From Chloroflexi bacterium RBG_16_51_16 (lineage in GTDB: Bacteria > Chloroflexota > Anaerolineae > Anaerolineales > Villigracilaceae): DNA of 22,413 bases. The notes beneath the pieces were generated by a model. The model saw nothing but the letters and a program-made list of their open reading frames with translations. It had not been told where the DNA came from and did no database searches. The stretch covers positions 816-23,228 of the forward strand of contig MGNL01000167.1 in assembly GCA_001796785.1 (NCBI GenBank), in the 5' to 3' direction. A program made the position numbers and the translations under genes. Of this stretch, positions 1 to 7,945 are shown one piece after another; the first letter of the stretch is position 1; every line of letters begins with the position of its first letter.

Positions 1-1
1 C

Positions 2-715
2 CTGCCCCTTTATAAGCGTTTGCTTGGTGATGGGGGTCAATGGGGGATTAAGTTTGAATACATCCATCAGGACTCCCCTCGAGGACTTGCAGATGCTTTT
101 GTCATCGGTTCGGATTTTATCGGCAAGGAAAGCGTGTGCCTGATCCTTGGGGACAATATTTTTTTTGGCACGGGGCTTTGGGATTACCTGCGGGAAGCCG
201 CCCGGATAACCAAAGGGGCGATGATCTTTGCCTACCCGGTCAGGGAGCCAAGTTCTTACGGGGTTGTCGAGTTTGATGACAGCGGCAAAGCATTGACCCT
301 GGAGGAAAAACCTCTCAAGCCGCGATCCCGTTACGCCGTCCCCGGATTGTACTTTTATGATAACCAAGTCCTGGATATTGCAGCAAAAATTAAGCCTTCT
401 GCCCGAGGAGAGCTAGAGATAACAGACATCAATCGTGCCTATCTGAACCAGGGTCTCCTCAGGGTTCAGCCTCTGGGCCGTGGAATCGCCTGGCTCGATG
501 CGGGTACCCATGAAAACCTGCTCCAGGCATCCAATTTTGTTCAAACGGTGGAGGAACGCCAGGGATTGATGATTGGCTGCCCGGAGGAGGTCGCTTATCG
601 GATGGGATTTATCGATCGCGATCAGCTCCGAAAGCTGGGGAACGCATTAAGCCATAACAGTTATGGGGAATATCTGATCCGGCTTGTGGATGAGGAAATT
701 GCCGACGATCAATAA
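2..715 (+). CDS. rfbA: Glucose-1-phosphate thymidylyltransferase, 5' end outside window
   Basis: The enzyme makes dTDP-glucose from dTTP and glucose-1-phosphate, the first step towards dTDP-rhamnose and other dTDP-sugars of surface polysaccharides; it is cytoplasmic. The reading frame is open from base 2, and its first residues (LPLYKRLLGDGGQWG) already lie inside the nucleotidyltransferase fold, so the TTG at 20 is not the real start. About 50 to 60 N-terminal residues, including the GGSGTRL nucleotide loop, are missing because of the window edge. Visible family signatures are LILGDNIFFG, YGVVEFDDSGKA, LEEKP, GLYFYDN, RGELEITDINRAYL and WLDAGTHENLLQAS. The 237 residues present agree with a full-length protein of about 290. 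The gene runs almost directly into a GT2 glycosyltransferase gene, which suggests a shared polysaccharide operon. Family assignment is secure. Confidence 0.93.
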   Translation: MPLYKRLLGDGGQWGIKFEYIHQDSPRGLADAFVIGSDFIGKESVCLILGDNIFFGTGLWDYLREAARITKGAMIFAYPVREPSSYGVVEFDDSGKALTLEEKPLKPRSRYAVPGLYFYDNQVLDIAAKIKPSARGELEITDINRAYLNQGLLRVQPLGRGIAWLDAGTHENLLQASNFVQTVEERQGLMIGCPEEVAYRMGFIDRDQLRKLGNALSHNSYGEYLIRLVDEEIADDQ

Positions 716-722
716 TGTTAGA

Positions 723-1688
723 ATGAATTCAATGGTTGGTAAAAAAAAGCTTAGCATCGATCTCGTCATCCCTGTATACAATGAAGCCGAGGTCATCGGC
801 CATACGCATACGCGGCTGCTCTCCGCGATAACCAACCTGAACCGGGAACTTTGCATCATCTATGTTAATGACGGCTCAACAGACAACACCCTGCACGTGC
901 TGGAAGAGTTGTCAACGAAAGACAAACGCGTAAAGATTCTCAGCCTCAGCCGAAACTTTGGTCACCAGGCTGCACTGACCGCAGGTATGGACGCAGCTAC
1001 AGGCGAGGCTGTGATCACACTTGATGGGGATGGTCAGCATCCCCCTGAAATGATCCCGCAGATGATCGATCTTCTCGAGCAGGGGTACGATATCGTTCAA
1101 ACCCAAAGGATGGATGAGGCGGTACCTGCCTCATTTAAAAAATGGGCATCCGCTACGTTCTATCGGTTGATGAACATCCTGAGCGGAACTCAGGTTGTTC
1201 CAGGCTCTGCGGACTTTCGCGCTTTATCCCGTGACGCAGTCAATGCGCTCAAATCGATGCCCGAATACCACCGCTTTCTGCGCGGCATGGTTTCCTGGAT
1301 AGGCTACAAATCTGTGATCCTCCCTTATCAACCCGCGGATCGTATCCTCGGGCAAACAAAATATTCATTTCGGAAAAGACTTAGACTGGCCATGGATGCC
1401 ATCTTTTCCTTTTCATTGGTCCCGCTATACATCGGAATCAGCCTGGGTGCATTGATGATCTGCCTGGCTTTGCTGGAAATGCTTTATGTGCTCTCATTCT
1501 GGGTGACCGGACAAACATCAAACCTGGCGCCCGGGTGGAGTTCTCTGATGTTCGTTGTCCTCATCGTAGGCGGACTATTAATGGCCATGGTAGGATTTAT
1601 CGGAATTTATGTCGGATTTATTTTTCAGGAAGTAAAAAGGCGGCCTGTTTATCTGATAAAAAAAGGTGAGCACAATGAAGGCGGATGA
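723..1688 (+). CDS. GT2 family glycosyltransferase, polyprenyl-phosphate sugar transferase type
   Basis: This is a membrane-anchored GT2 enzyme of the DPM1-like/GtrB-like group, which usually moves a sugar from a nucleotide donor to a lipid-phosphate carrier at the inner face of the membrane. The GT-A domain has VIPVYNE near residue 15, NDGSTDNT near residue 49 and the metal-binding DGDGQHPP near residue 100. Two hydrophobic helices follow, at roughly residues 235-262 and 275-305, ending in a basic tail. ATG codons at 690, 723 and 732 are in frame. None has a good ribosome binding site; 723 is chosen because it avoids overlap with rfbA, which stops at 715. The 3' end overlaps the next gene by 14 bases, suggesting translational coupling. 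Donor and acceptor cannot be read from sequence; glucose is common for this group. Confidence 0.87.
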   Translation: MNSMVGKKKLSIDLVIPVYNEAEVIGHTHTRLLSAITNLNRELCIIYVNDGSTDNTLHVLEELSTKDKRVKILSLSRNFGHQAALTAGMDAATGEAVITLDGDGQHPPEMIPQMIDLLEQGYDIVQTQRMDEAVPASFKKWASATFYRLMNILSGTQVVPGSADFRALSRDAVNALKSMPEYHRFLRGMVSWIGYKSVILPYQPADRILGQTKYSFRKRLRLAMDAIFSFSLVPLYIGISLGALMICLALLEMLYVLSFWVTGQTSNLAPGWSSLMFVVLIVGGLLMAMVGFIGIYVGFIFQEVKRRPVYLIKKGEHNEGG

Positions 1689-2370
1689 GGCCAGGACTTC
1701 GGAGAAAAGTGAGGCGGAAGTCAGGGAGCCTTATGTAATCACGCTTCTGCGACATGGGGAATCAGTGGCCAATGCTCAAGATATATGGCAAGGTCAATTG
1801 GACTTTGCGCTCACGGATGAAGGCCGGAGCCAGGCGAAGGCTGTGGCTGAGCGATGGAGGATCGGTAAGGTAGGCTTTGATCTGATCATAACAAGTCCAC
1901 TGCGACGTGCCCAAGAGACTGCCGAGATCATCGGGAGCATGCTAAATGTAAAGGTTGAAGCAGACCCACTTTGGATGGAACGAGATGTCGGTCAAATAGC
2001 CGGCCTCACCTCGGCCCAGTTTAAGGAAAAATTCCCCCAGACACAACTAAGCAATCCGTTTGATCCCATGGGAATCAATGGGGAAGGGGATTGGATGTTG
2101 TTTTTACGGGCGGGCCAGGCTTTGAACAAATTGCTAAACCGGCCACCTGGTCAATATCTGGTTGTCTCACACGGAGGAATTCTTAATCAAGCCTTGCATG
2201 CAGTAGTGGGCATCACGCCGCATGCCAAATCTGCCGGACTCCGTTTCCAATTCAGGAACACCAGCTTCTCCCGCTTGATTTACTTTCCAAGCCAACACCG
2301 GTGGACAATCGATTCTTTGAACGACCACTGCCACTCACCAGAATCCAGGGAAGAAGACCCCAGAAATTAA
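1675..2370 (+). CDS. Histidine phosphatase (phosphoglycerate mutase-like) family protein
   Basis: This 231-residue cytoplasmic protein belongs to the histidine phosphatase superfamily. The phosphorylated histidine sits in LLRHGES near residue 28, a second arginine lies in SPLRRAQETA, and the second catalytic histidine is in VVSHGGI in the C-terminal half. This layout is shared by CobC-type and broad-specificity sugar or nucleotide phosphatases, so the substrate is open. Start choice: ATG 1675 has an AGGTGA ribosome binding site five bases upstream (1664-1669), which lies inside the preceding gene; the in-frame GTG at 1666 falls within that site and is unlikely to be used. The overlap with the glycosyltransferase gene hints at a role in the same carbohydrate pathway, but that is inferred from position only. 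The N-terminal 15 residues are charged and not conserved. Confidence 0.86.
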   Translation: MKADEARTSEKSEAEVREPYVITLLRHGESVANAQDIWQGQLDFALTDEGRSQAKAVAERWRIGKVGFDLIITSPLRRAQETAEIIGSMLNVKVEADPLWMERDVGQIAGLTSAQFKEKFPQTQLSNPFDPMGINGEGDWMLFLRAGQALNKLLNRPPGQYLVVSHGGILNQALHAVVGITPHAKSAGLRFQFRNTSFSRLIYFPSQHRWTIDSLNDHCHSPESREEDPRN

Positions 2371-2406
2371 TGCCGCCTCAACCATTTAGAAAATTAATAC
2401 CACTCC

Positions 2407-3486
2407 ATGAGCACGGATGAACCTTTAGAAAACCGACCCTTAAAGATCCTATCGCTTGGCGCTGGAGCAATAGGTACCTATATTGGCGGAAGTCTCATCC
2501 TGGCTGGACACACCGTTGTATATTTAGAAAAACCCAAAGTCGTAGATGAACTAAATAAACGCGGGCTACGCCTGGACCTCTCCGCCGATAAGAATAGGAG
2601 GCGTACTACTCCTTCCTTCGTCAGACCGATGGCGTTCAAGGCTACAGGATCAATTGAAGAAGCTGTGCAGTATGGTCCTTTTGATGTCGCTCTGTTCGCC
2701 CTAAAGTCTTACGATACAGCAGCTGCCCTCAGTGAACTTAAACCTTATGCGGACAGATTGCCGCCCTTCTTATGCTTATCGAACGGCGTTGAGAACGAGA
2801 AAGCGATCGGTGCGGTGCTGGGTATCGAGAGGGTGATCTATGGTTCGGTTACCACAGCAATTAGCAAACGCGGGGTAGGGGATATCATGCTCGAGAAACA
2901 GCGAGGTATCGGAGTAGCCAGAGGTCACGAGCTATCGGAAATCCTGTTCCTGGCGTTGGATGATGCGCATCTTAATTGTCGAATCTATGCAGATGGACCG
3001 GGCATGAAATGGTCAAAGATGCTAACCAACCTGATTGCGAATCCAACTTCAGCGATCCTGGATTGGCCTCCATCCCAGGTATTGGCACATCACGGCATGT
3101 TTCGATTGGAAATACGAATGCTGGCTGAATGCCTTGCGGTTATGAAAGCGATGGATCTAACAGTAGTCGACCTGCCGGGCACACCGGTGCGGGTCTTGGC
3201 TTTCATGACGCGGCTGCCAACCTGGTTGTCCAAACCGCTTTTGTCGCGGTCCGCGGGTACGGGGAGAGGAGGTAAGATGCCCTCCTTCCATATAGATTTA
3301 CACAGCGGGCGGGGAAAAAGCGAAGTCGCTTATTTGCACGGTGCGATTGCCAGGGAAGGTGAGAAATTAGGAATACCAACTCCTGTGAACCAAAGACTGA
3401 CAAAAATTCTCCTGGATTTGACTTCGGGGGTCATCCCGATCGATGAGTATAAACATCAACCCGGCAAATTAATCAGTCAAATTTGA
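2407..3486 (+). CDS. Ketopantoate reductase (ApbA/PanE) family protein
   Basis: Members reduce 2-dehydropantoate with NADPH in pantothenate and coenzyme A synthesis, although many paralogues act on other 2-keto acids. The Rossmann motif GAGAIGTYIGG begins at G18. LSNGVENE follows in mid-domain, and K204, in KWSKMLTNLIANPTSAI, matches the catalytic lysine. The C-terminal domain carries PSFHIDLHSGRGKSEVAYLHG, where the glutamate fits the conserved substrate-side acid. At 359 residues it is longer than typical PanE (about 300), with extra sequence around residues 235-285 between the two domains. No clear ribosome binding site precedes ATG 2407. It follows the phosphatase gene by 36 bases and may be co-transcribed, but no other pantothenate gene is visible, so I leave the symbol blank. 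Confidence 0.84.
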   Translation: MSTDEPLENRPLKILSLGAGAIGTYIGGSLILAGHTVVYLEKPKVVDELNKRGLRLDLSADKNRRRTTPSFVRPMAFKATGSIEEAVQYGPFDVALFALKSYDTAAALSELKPYADRLPPFLCLSNGVENEKAIGAVLGIERVIYGSVTTAISKRGVGDIMLEKQRGIGVARGHELSEILFLALDDAHLNCRIYADGPGMKWSKMLTNLIANPTSAILDWPPSQVLAHHGMFRLEIRMLAECLAVMKAMDLTVVDLPGTPVRVLAFMTRLPTWLSKPLLSRSAGTGRGGKMPSFHIDLHSGRGKSEVAYLHGAIAREGEKLGIPTPVNQRLTKILLDLTSGVIPIDEYKHQPGKLISQI

Positions 3487-3593
3487 TTCCCACCCATTTT
3501 TAGCAATATTTCTTTAACCTACACATTGGTCGATCAGTAATACACTTGAGGAGTGGGAAGTGTTAGAATCTCCCGTCCGAAATCGAAGCATGA

Positions 3594-5291
3594 ATGAAAT
3601 CAGAATCCCAGTTTAGTTTGGTCAGCCCGAACTCTTTCGTTGATGTCCATCTTGCTGATGGCCGCGTCATCTCCGGTCCGCGAGGTGCCAAAGCTGCTGA
3701 ATTCCTCCAGGCGATCGATCTAAAAGCGCCTGTTGTGGCTGCGGTCGTAGATAACGAGTTAAGGGAATTAACCTTTCCCATCCATAAAGAATCGAATATG
3801 CGACCGATTACCACGGCCGATCCGGATGGTGCACGGATTTACCGGAGATCCCTCAATTTCATGCTGGAGATGGCCTTCACAGAGCTGTTCCCGAGAGCTA
3901 AATTAACCATCGACCACTCGATTTCATTCGGTGGATACTACTGCCAAGTCAGCGGACGAAAATCGCTCACAACGGCTGAATTGGAACGCCTCTCCAGGCA
4001 TATGCGGGAGTGGGTTCGTCGTGACTTGCCCATTGAAAAAATGGAAGTACCTCTCAAAGCTGCGATCCAATACTTCAAGTCTATGGGTTACCAGGATAAA
4101 GTGCATTTACTTCGTTACCGCAGGAAGGGATACCTGACGCTATACAAATTTGGAAAGCGGATGGATTACCACCACGGTTATATGGTCCCTTCCACAGGAT
4201 ATTTAAAATGGTTCAAGTTGTCCGCGGCCAGCGGGGGATTCACGCTGCAGTTTCCCCGGCGTCACACACCCTCGGGTCTGCAGCGTATGCAGAAATATCC
4301 CAAATTATTGGCTGCCTTCCGCCAATATGGCGACTGGCTCTCGAAACTCGAAATCGATAATGTCGGCGCATTAAACGACGCCATCGGTTCAGGCCGCATG
4401 GATGAGCTCGTTTTGGTATCTGAAGCCCTGCACGAGCTTAATGTATCAGACATTGCCCAGCGTATCGTGAAACACCGCTCGCGCATCATACTAATCGCCG
4501 GACCATCGTCTTCTGGAAAAACCACATTCTCCAGAAGACTGGCAATCCAGCTGCTCGCCCAGGGCGTTTCACCATTTCCCTTGGAGTTGGATAATTACTT
4601 CTTTGAGCGGGCGAAAACAAAGTTGGGGCCGGATGGGAAACCAGATTTCGAATCGATCCGTGCTCTGGATCTAAAACTACTGTCCCGCCATATCCTGCGA
4701 TTGATCGATGGTAAACCGGTTCGATTGCCGCGCTATAACTTCAAGACAGGCATGCGCGAATCGGGTGAAGTCGTGCACCTCAATAAAAATCAGCCTATCA
4801 TCTTCGAAGGCATCCACGGATTGAACCCAAACTTGATACCTGGTTCCCTAACCCGCAGGTCGTTCAAGATCTACGTTTCAGCCCTGACCCAGATCAACCT
4901 TGACAGGCATAACCGGGTTTCCACAACGGATACCCGTTTGATACGGCGCATTGTGAGAGACGCACGTGAACGAGGCTATTCTGCAGTTGAAACCATCTCG
5001 CGCTGGGAGTCAGTACGACAGGGGGAGAAACGCTACATTTTTCCCTACCAGGAAAACTGTGATGTGATGTTCAACTCGGCGACGGTCTATGAACTTTCAG
5101 CACTCAAGCCGAAGGTTGAACCATTATTGCGAATGGTCCCGTTCGGCATACCCGAATATATTGAGGCGAAAAGGCTGCTTGCATTTCTGGAGTGGTTCCT
5201 GCCTATCGATGATACCTTAGTACCAGAGAATTCCATCGTAAAAGAATTCCTGGGTGACTCAATCTTGAAAGATTTCAAGATCTGGAAGTGA
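3594..5291 (+). CDS. TGS-domain nucleoside/uridine kinase-like protein
   Basis: This 565-residue cytoplasmic protein is a known composite family usually annotated as nucleoside or uridine kinase. Residues about 13-75 resemble the TGS domain, and about 80-250 the second additional (editing-type) domain of threonyl-tRNA synthetase, with no aminoacylation core. From about residue 295 there is a phosphoribulokinase/uridine kinase P-loop domain: IAGPSSSGKTTF contains Walker A with K309, followed by LELDNYFF and PRYNFKTGMR, as in uridine kinases. The expected reaction is ATP-dependent phosphorylation of a nucleoside, but substrate and the purpose of the synthetase-like half are unknown. In the SAD-like part, the usual HxxxH zinc pair appears absent. 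The nearby ATG at 3590 opens a short dead frame, so 3594 is the start. The gene ends 7 bases from the convergent SET gene. Confidence 0.88.
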   Translation: MKSESQFSLVSPNSFVDVHLADGRVISGPRGAKAAEFLQAIDLKAPVVAAVVDNELRELTFPIHKESNMRPITTADPDGARIYRRSLNFMLEMAFTELFPRAKLTIDHSISFGGYYCQVSGRKSLTTAELERLSRHMREWVRRDLPIEKMEVPLKAAIQYFKSMGYQDKVHLLRYRRKGYLTLYKFGKRMDYHHGYMVPSTGYLKWFKLSAASGGFTLQFPRRHTPSGLQRMQKYPKLLAAFRQYGDWLSKLEIDNVGALNDAIGSGRMDELVLVSEALHELNVSDIAQRIVKHRSRIILIAGPSSSGKTTFSRRLAIQLLAQGVSPFPLELDNYFFERAKTKLGPDGKPDFESIRALDLKLLSRHILRLIDGKPVRLPRYNFKTGMRESGEVVHLNKNQPIIFEGIHGLNPNLIPGSLTRRSFKIYVSALTQINLDRHNRVSTTDTRLIRRIVRDARERGYSAVETISRWESVRQGEKRYIFPYQENCDVMFNSATVYELSALKPKVEPLLRMVPFGIPEYIEAKRLLAFLEWFLPIDDTLVPENSIVKEFLGDSILKDFKIWK

Positions 5292-5298
5292 ACTGCGG

Positions 5299-5769
5299 TT
5301 ATTTTGATATACGTCCGGTCAGGGATGAAGGCGAAAGCATGGTGCCGCGGCAATTTGTCGTTCCGCACAGGCAGAGGTAACGATCCTTGTCCTGGTTATC
5401 GCCTTCTTCAAGTTCCAAATTGTAGTCATAACTTAATTCTTCGCCAGGTTCGATTGGCCGCAAGGACTGGATGAAAATTCTGCCACCAGCGTTCACCGCT
5501 TCGCAGTTGGGCTGGCAGGAATGATTGATGAATCTGGATTCGTTCCCTCCAACAGCAGCATCTATAAATATCTGCTTATTGACGGTAAAGAGCAGAACCA
5601 GGGGATGTTCTCCATGGTCATCCGCATAACGCGCATCCGCTTCATCTGAATTGATCCTCTCACCCGTATATTCAATGATCCGCTTCCCTTTGCTGATGCG
5701 CTGGGTTGCAAAAACACCTGATCCATGGACACTGGAGAGTCGAACTTCAAACGGCAAAGTTTTGATCAA
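5299..5769 (-). CDS. SET domain protein, putative protein-lysine methyltransferase
   Basis: SET proteins transfer methyl groups from S-adenosylmethionine to lysine side chains. From the chosen start, HGSGVFAT (15-22) and IIEYTGERI (31-39) form the N-terminal SET half. RFINHSCQPNC (79-89) is the cofactor-binding pseudoknot segment, and LSYDYN (112-117) carries the catalytic tyrosine. A post-SET zinc motif, CLCGTTNCRG (133-142), completes the domain; its three cysteines plus C85 would bind zinc, as in eukaryotic histone methyltransferases. Nothing but the SET domain is present. The frame is open upstream to a TTG at 5814 (171 residues), but this start would overlap the GH13 gene and has a GGAGG only one base away. 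TTG 5769 has AAAGG eight bases upstream and gives a start close to the domain. Substrate unknown; ribosomal or DNA-binding proteins are possible. Confidence 0.88.
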   Translation of the reverse strand: MIKTLPFEVRLSSVHGSGVFATQRISKGKRIIEYTGERINSDEADARYADDHGEHPLVLLFTVNKQIFIDAAVGGNESRFINHSCQPNCEAVNAGGRIFIQSLRPIEPGEELSYDYNLELEEGDNQDKDRYLCLCGTTNCRGTMLSPSSLTGRISK

Positions 5770-5786
5770 GCAAGAGACCTTTGGGG

Positions 5787-7427
5787 TCAGCGCTGGATAG
5801 CGCTGAAAATACAAGCCTCCAACGGATGAAGCGTAAATTCTCCACCAGATGATCGAACAGGTTCAGCCCGGCGACTGCTCAAACGCAGATCCCAGACTGT
5901 GTCCGCGGGTGGCTGAGGAATCAGAAAATTGATATTACGATTTTTGAAATTTAGGATGACCAAGCAATTCTCGGAAGAATATTGCCTAAGATACGCAAGC
6001 ACCTGCGAGGGTTTGCCGGTTACGGGCTGGTAGCTGCCCTGTCGTAATGAGGGAGTAATCCTTCGAAGGCTAATCATCTTTTTGTAGTAGTTTAGGATCG
6101 ACTCCGGATTCGCATTCTGGGTCGAGACGTTGCGAATTTGAAAATCTTTATTCAATCGGAGCCAGGGTATACCGGTTGTAAATCCTGAGTTTTTATCTGC
6201 GGTCCATTGCATCGGTGTCCTGGCGGGATCACGGCCTTTATAAAATGGCCAAAAACGCCAGCCTGGCGGATCTTGGATATCAGCTCGAGGGATGGGGGTG
6301 TTCTGCATACCAATTTCTTCGCCATAATAAATGAATGGCGTTCCTGGCAAGGTTAGGAGGAGTGTGGCTGCCACCTTCGTCCGATTATCCGAGTGGATTC
6401 CAGCGCCGAACCGGGAGGGGAAACGATTCACGTCGTGGTTTCCAAGGACAAAACACGGCTGTGCATCAGAGGGTAAGCGGCGGATATACCTGAGGATACT
6501 CCGATGGAACGAGGCTGCGTTCCAAGGTTGTCTCAAAAAATCAAAATTAAAAGCGAGGTGCAATTTGTCCCGGCCAACATAACGAAGGGCCATGTCGAGA
6601 TCGATCACTTCGCCCACTGCCATTCGTTCCGGATATTCATCGAGCACTTCCCGGAAATCCTGGAGGACGGATATGACTTCCGGTTGATCAAGGTCGTACT
6701 TGTGGATCTGTCGATCAAACGCATAAAGGCCGAATAACTTAACCGGGTTATTTCGGAATTGCGAATCCTTGAAATAGGACATCACAACATCGAGCCGGAA
6801 TCCGTCCACTCCGCGGTTCAGCCAAAAGCGAAGCACCTGGTAGATCCGCTCACGGACTTGAGGATTGCGCCAATTCAGATCCGGTTGTTCCTTGAGGAAC
6901 TGATGGTAATAAACCTGGCCTGTTCGTGGATCAAACTCCCAAGCCCGACCACCGAAAGTGGATTGCCAGTTATTTGGAAGGCGACCCGACGGTCCTACAT
7001 CATTCCAGATATACCAATCTCTCTTTGGATCATCCCTGTTTGACCGTGAAGCGATAAACCAGGGATGTAAATGTGACGTATGGTTAAGAACGAGGTCCAT
7101 GACCACGCGGATCCGCCTTCGATGGGCTTCAGCGATGAGCCGATCGAAGTCCATTAAATTACCAAATACTGGATCGATGCTCTCATAATCAGAGACATCG
7201 TAACCGAAATCATACATGGGAGAAGGATTGATCGGAGAAATCCAGATCGCATCGACGCCGAGAGTGGCGATATGATCCAGCTTTTCGGTGATGCCGTTTA
7301 GATCACCGACGCCATCAGAGTTAGTATCGGCGAAAGAACGGGGATAGATCTGGTAGATAATCCCATCCCGCCACCAAAGAAAATCTGAACCGGGGTTATT
7401 GAACGGTTCGCTGCCGGTAATCATCAT
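5787..7427 (-). CDS. GH13 alpha-glucosidase (oligo-1,6-glucosidase-like)
   Basis: This 546-residue (beta/alpha)8 glycoside hydrolase resembles oligo-1,6-glucosidases and alpha-glucosidases, which release glucose from the non-reducing ends of maltodextrins or isomalto-oligosaccharides. It begins with WWRDGIIYQIYPRSF. Conserved region I is DLVLNHTS (111-118), region II GFRLDVV with nucleophile D213, region III AVGEV with acid/base E273, and region IV VLGNHDVNR with D332. No signal peptide is visible, so it should be cytoplasmic. The C-terminal beta domain is present (about 470-546). ATG 7427 and ATG 7424 are adjacent starts; both lie within the end of the methylglyoxal synthase gene (overlap about 30 bases), and no alternative start leaves the domain intact. 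The linkage preference cannot be decided by eye; trehalose synthase and sucrose hydrolase are related alternatives. Confidence 0.92.
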   Translation of the reverse strand: MMITGSEPFNNPGSDFLWWRDGIIYQIYPRSFADTNSDGVGDLNGITEKLDHIATLGVDAIWISPINPSPMYDFGYDVSDYESIDPVFGNLMDFDRLIAEAHRRRIRVVMDLVLNHTSHLHPWFIASRSNRDDPKRDWYIWNDVGPSGRLPNNWQSTFGGRAWEFDPRTGQVYYHQFLKEQPDLNWRNPQVRERIYQVLRFWLNRGVDGFRLDVVMSYFKDSQFRNNPVKLFGLYAFDRQIHKYDLDQPEVISVLQDFREVLDEYPERMAVGEVIDLDMALRYVGRDKLHLAFNFDFLRQPWNAASFHRSILRYIRRLPSDAQPCFVLGNHDVNRFPSRFGAGIHSDNRTKVAATLLLTLPGTPFIYYGEEIGMQNTPIPRADIQDPPGWRFWPFYKGRDPARTPMQWTADKNSGFTTGIPWLRLNKDFQIRNVSTQNANPESILNYYKKMISLRRITPSLRQGSYQPVTGKPSQVLAYLRQYSSENCLVILNFKNRNINFLIPQPPADTVWDLRLSSRRAEPVRSSGGEFTLHPLEACIFSAIQR

Positions 7428-7854
7428 AATCCGGAACGATCCTATTGTAGATACTGTCCATTAATGGGGAGGAGATAATGAAGTCCGCAGAAGCGCGATT
7501 ACAGGCAATAGGTATATTCCATACGACCGCCATCCTGAGCAATGCTTTAACATCGGGATCGTGGGGCTGCGGTTCGAGTGGGTCCCAAAAAAAGATCAGA
7601 AAATCGATTTCGTTATCGGCGATCTTGGCGCCGACTTGCTGGTCGCCGCCGAGTGGTCCGCTCTGCAGCTTGTGGACCGTGAGTCCGATCTCATGTTCCA
7701 GGAGCGTTCCGGTGGTGCCGGTGGCAAAAATGGAATGATGCGCAAGCAATACCCGGTTAAATTTTGCCCAATCCAGAAGATCACGCTTTTTATTGTCGTG
7801 GGCAACCAGGGCAACTTTTTTATCCTTCGTCATTGTGATATTTTTGTAATTCAT
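7396..7854 (-). CDS. mgsA: Methylglyoxal synthase
   Basis: The enzyme converts dihydroxyacetone phosphate to methylglyoxal and phosphate, a bypass of lower glycolysis used when sugar phosphates accumulate and phosphate is short. The 152-residue protein keeps the E. coli numbering of functional residues almost exactly: H19 in VAHD, D71 in GGDQQVGA, D91 in FFWDP, and H98 and D101 in PHDPDVKALLRMA. The TGTTG phosphate-binding stretch near residues 45-49 is also present. ATG 7854 has an AGGA ribosome binding site seven bases upstream, which supports this start over the internal ATG of residue 8. The 3' end overlaps the start of the GH13 gene, so flux from maltodextrin to triose phosphate and its overflow valve would be co-expressed. 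Family assignment is very secure. Confidence 0.96.
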   Translation of the reverse strand: MNYKNITMTKDKKVALVAHDNKKRDLLDWAKFNRVLLAHHSIFATGTTGTLLEHEIGLTVHKLQSGPLGGDQQVGAKIADNEIDFLIFFWDPLEPQPHDPDVKALLRMAVVWNIPIACNRASADFIISSPLMDSIYNRIVPDYDDYRQRTVQ

Positions 7855-7945
7855 TCTGCATTCCTAATCTTTTAGAAAATTTCAAGCCGATGGACACTGA
7901 GGAGCGGAAATTTAATCATTTATTATTGGTCCATCCGATCCTCGG

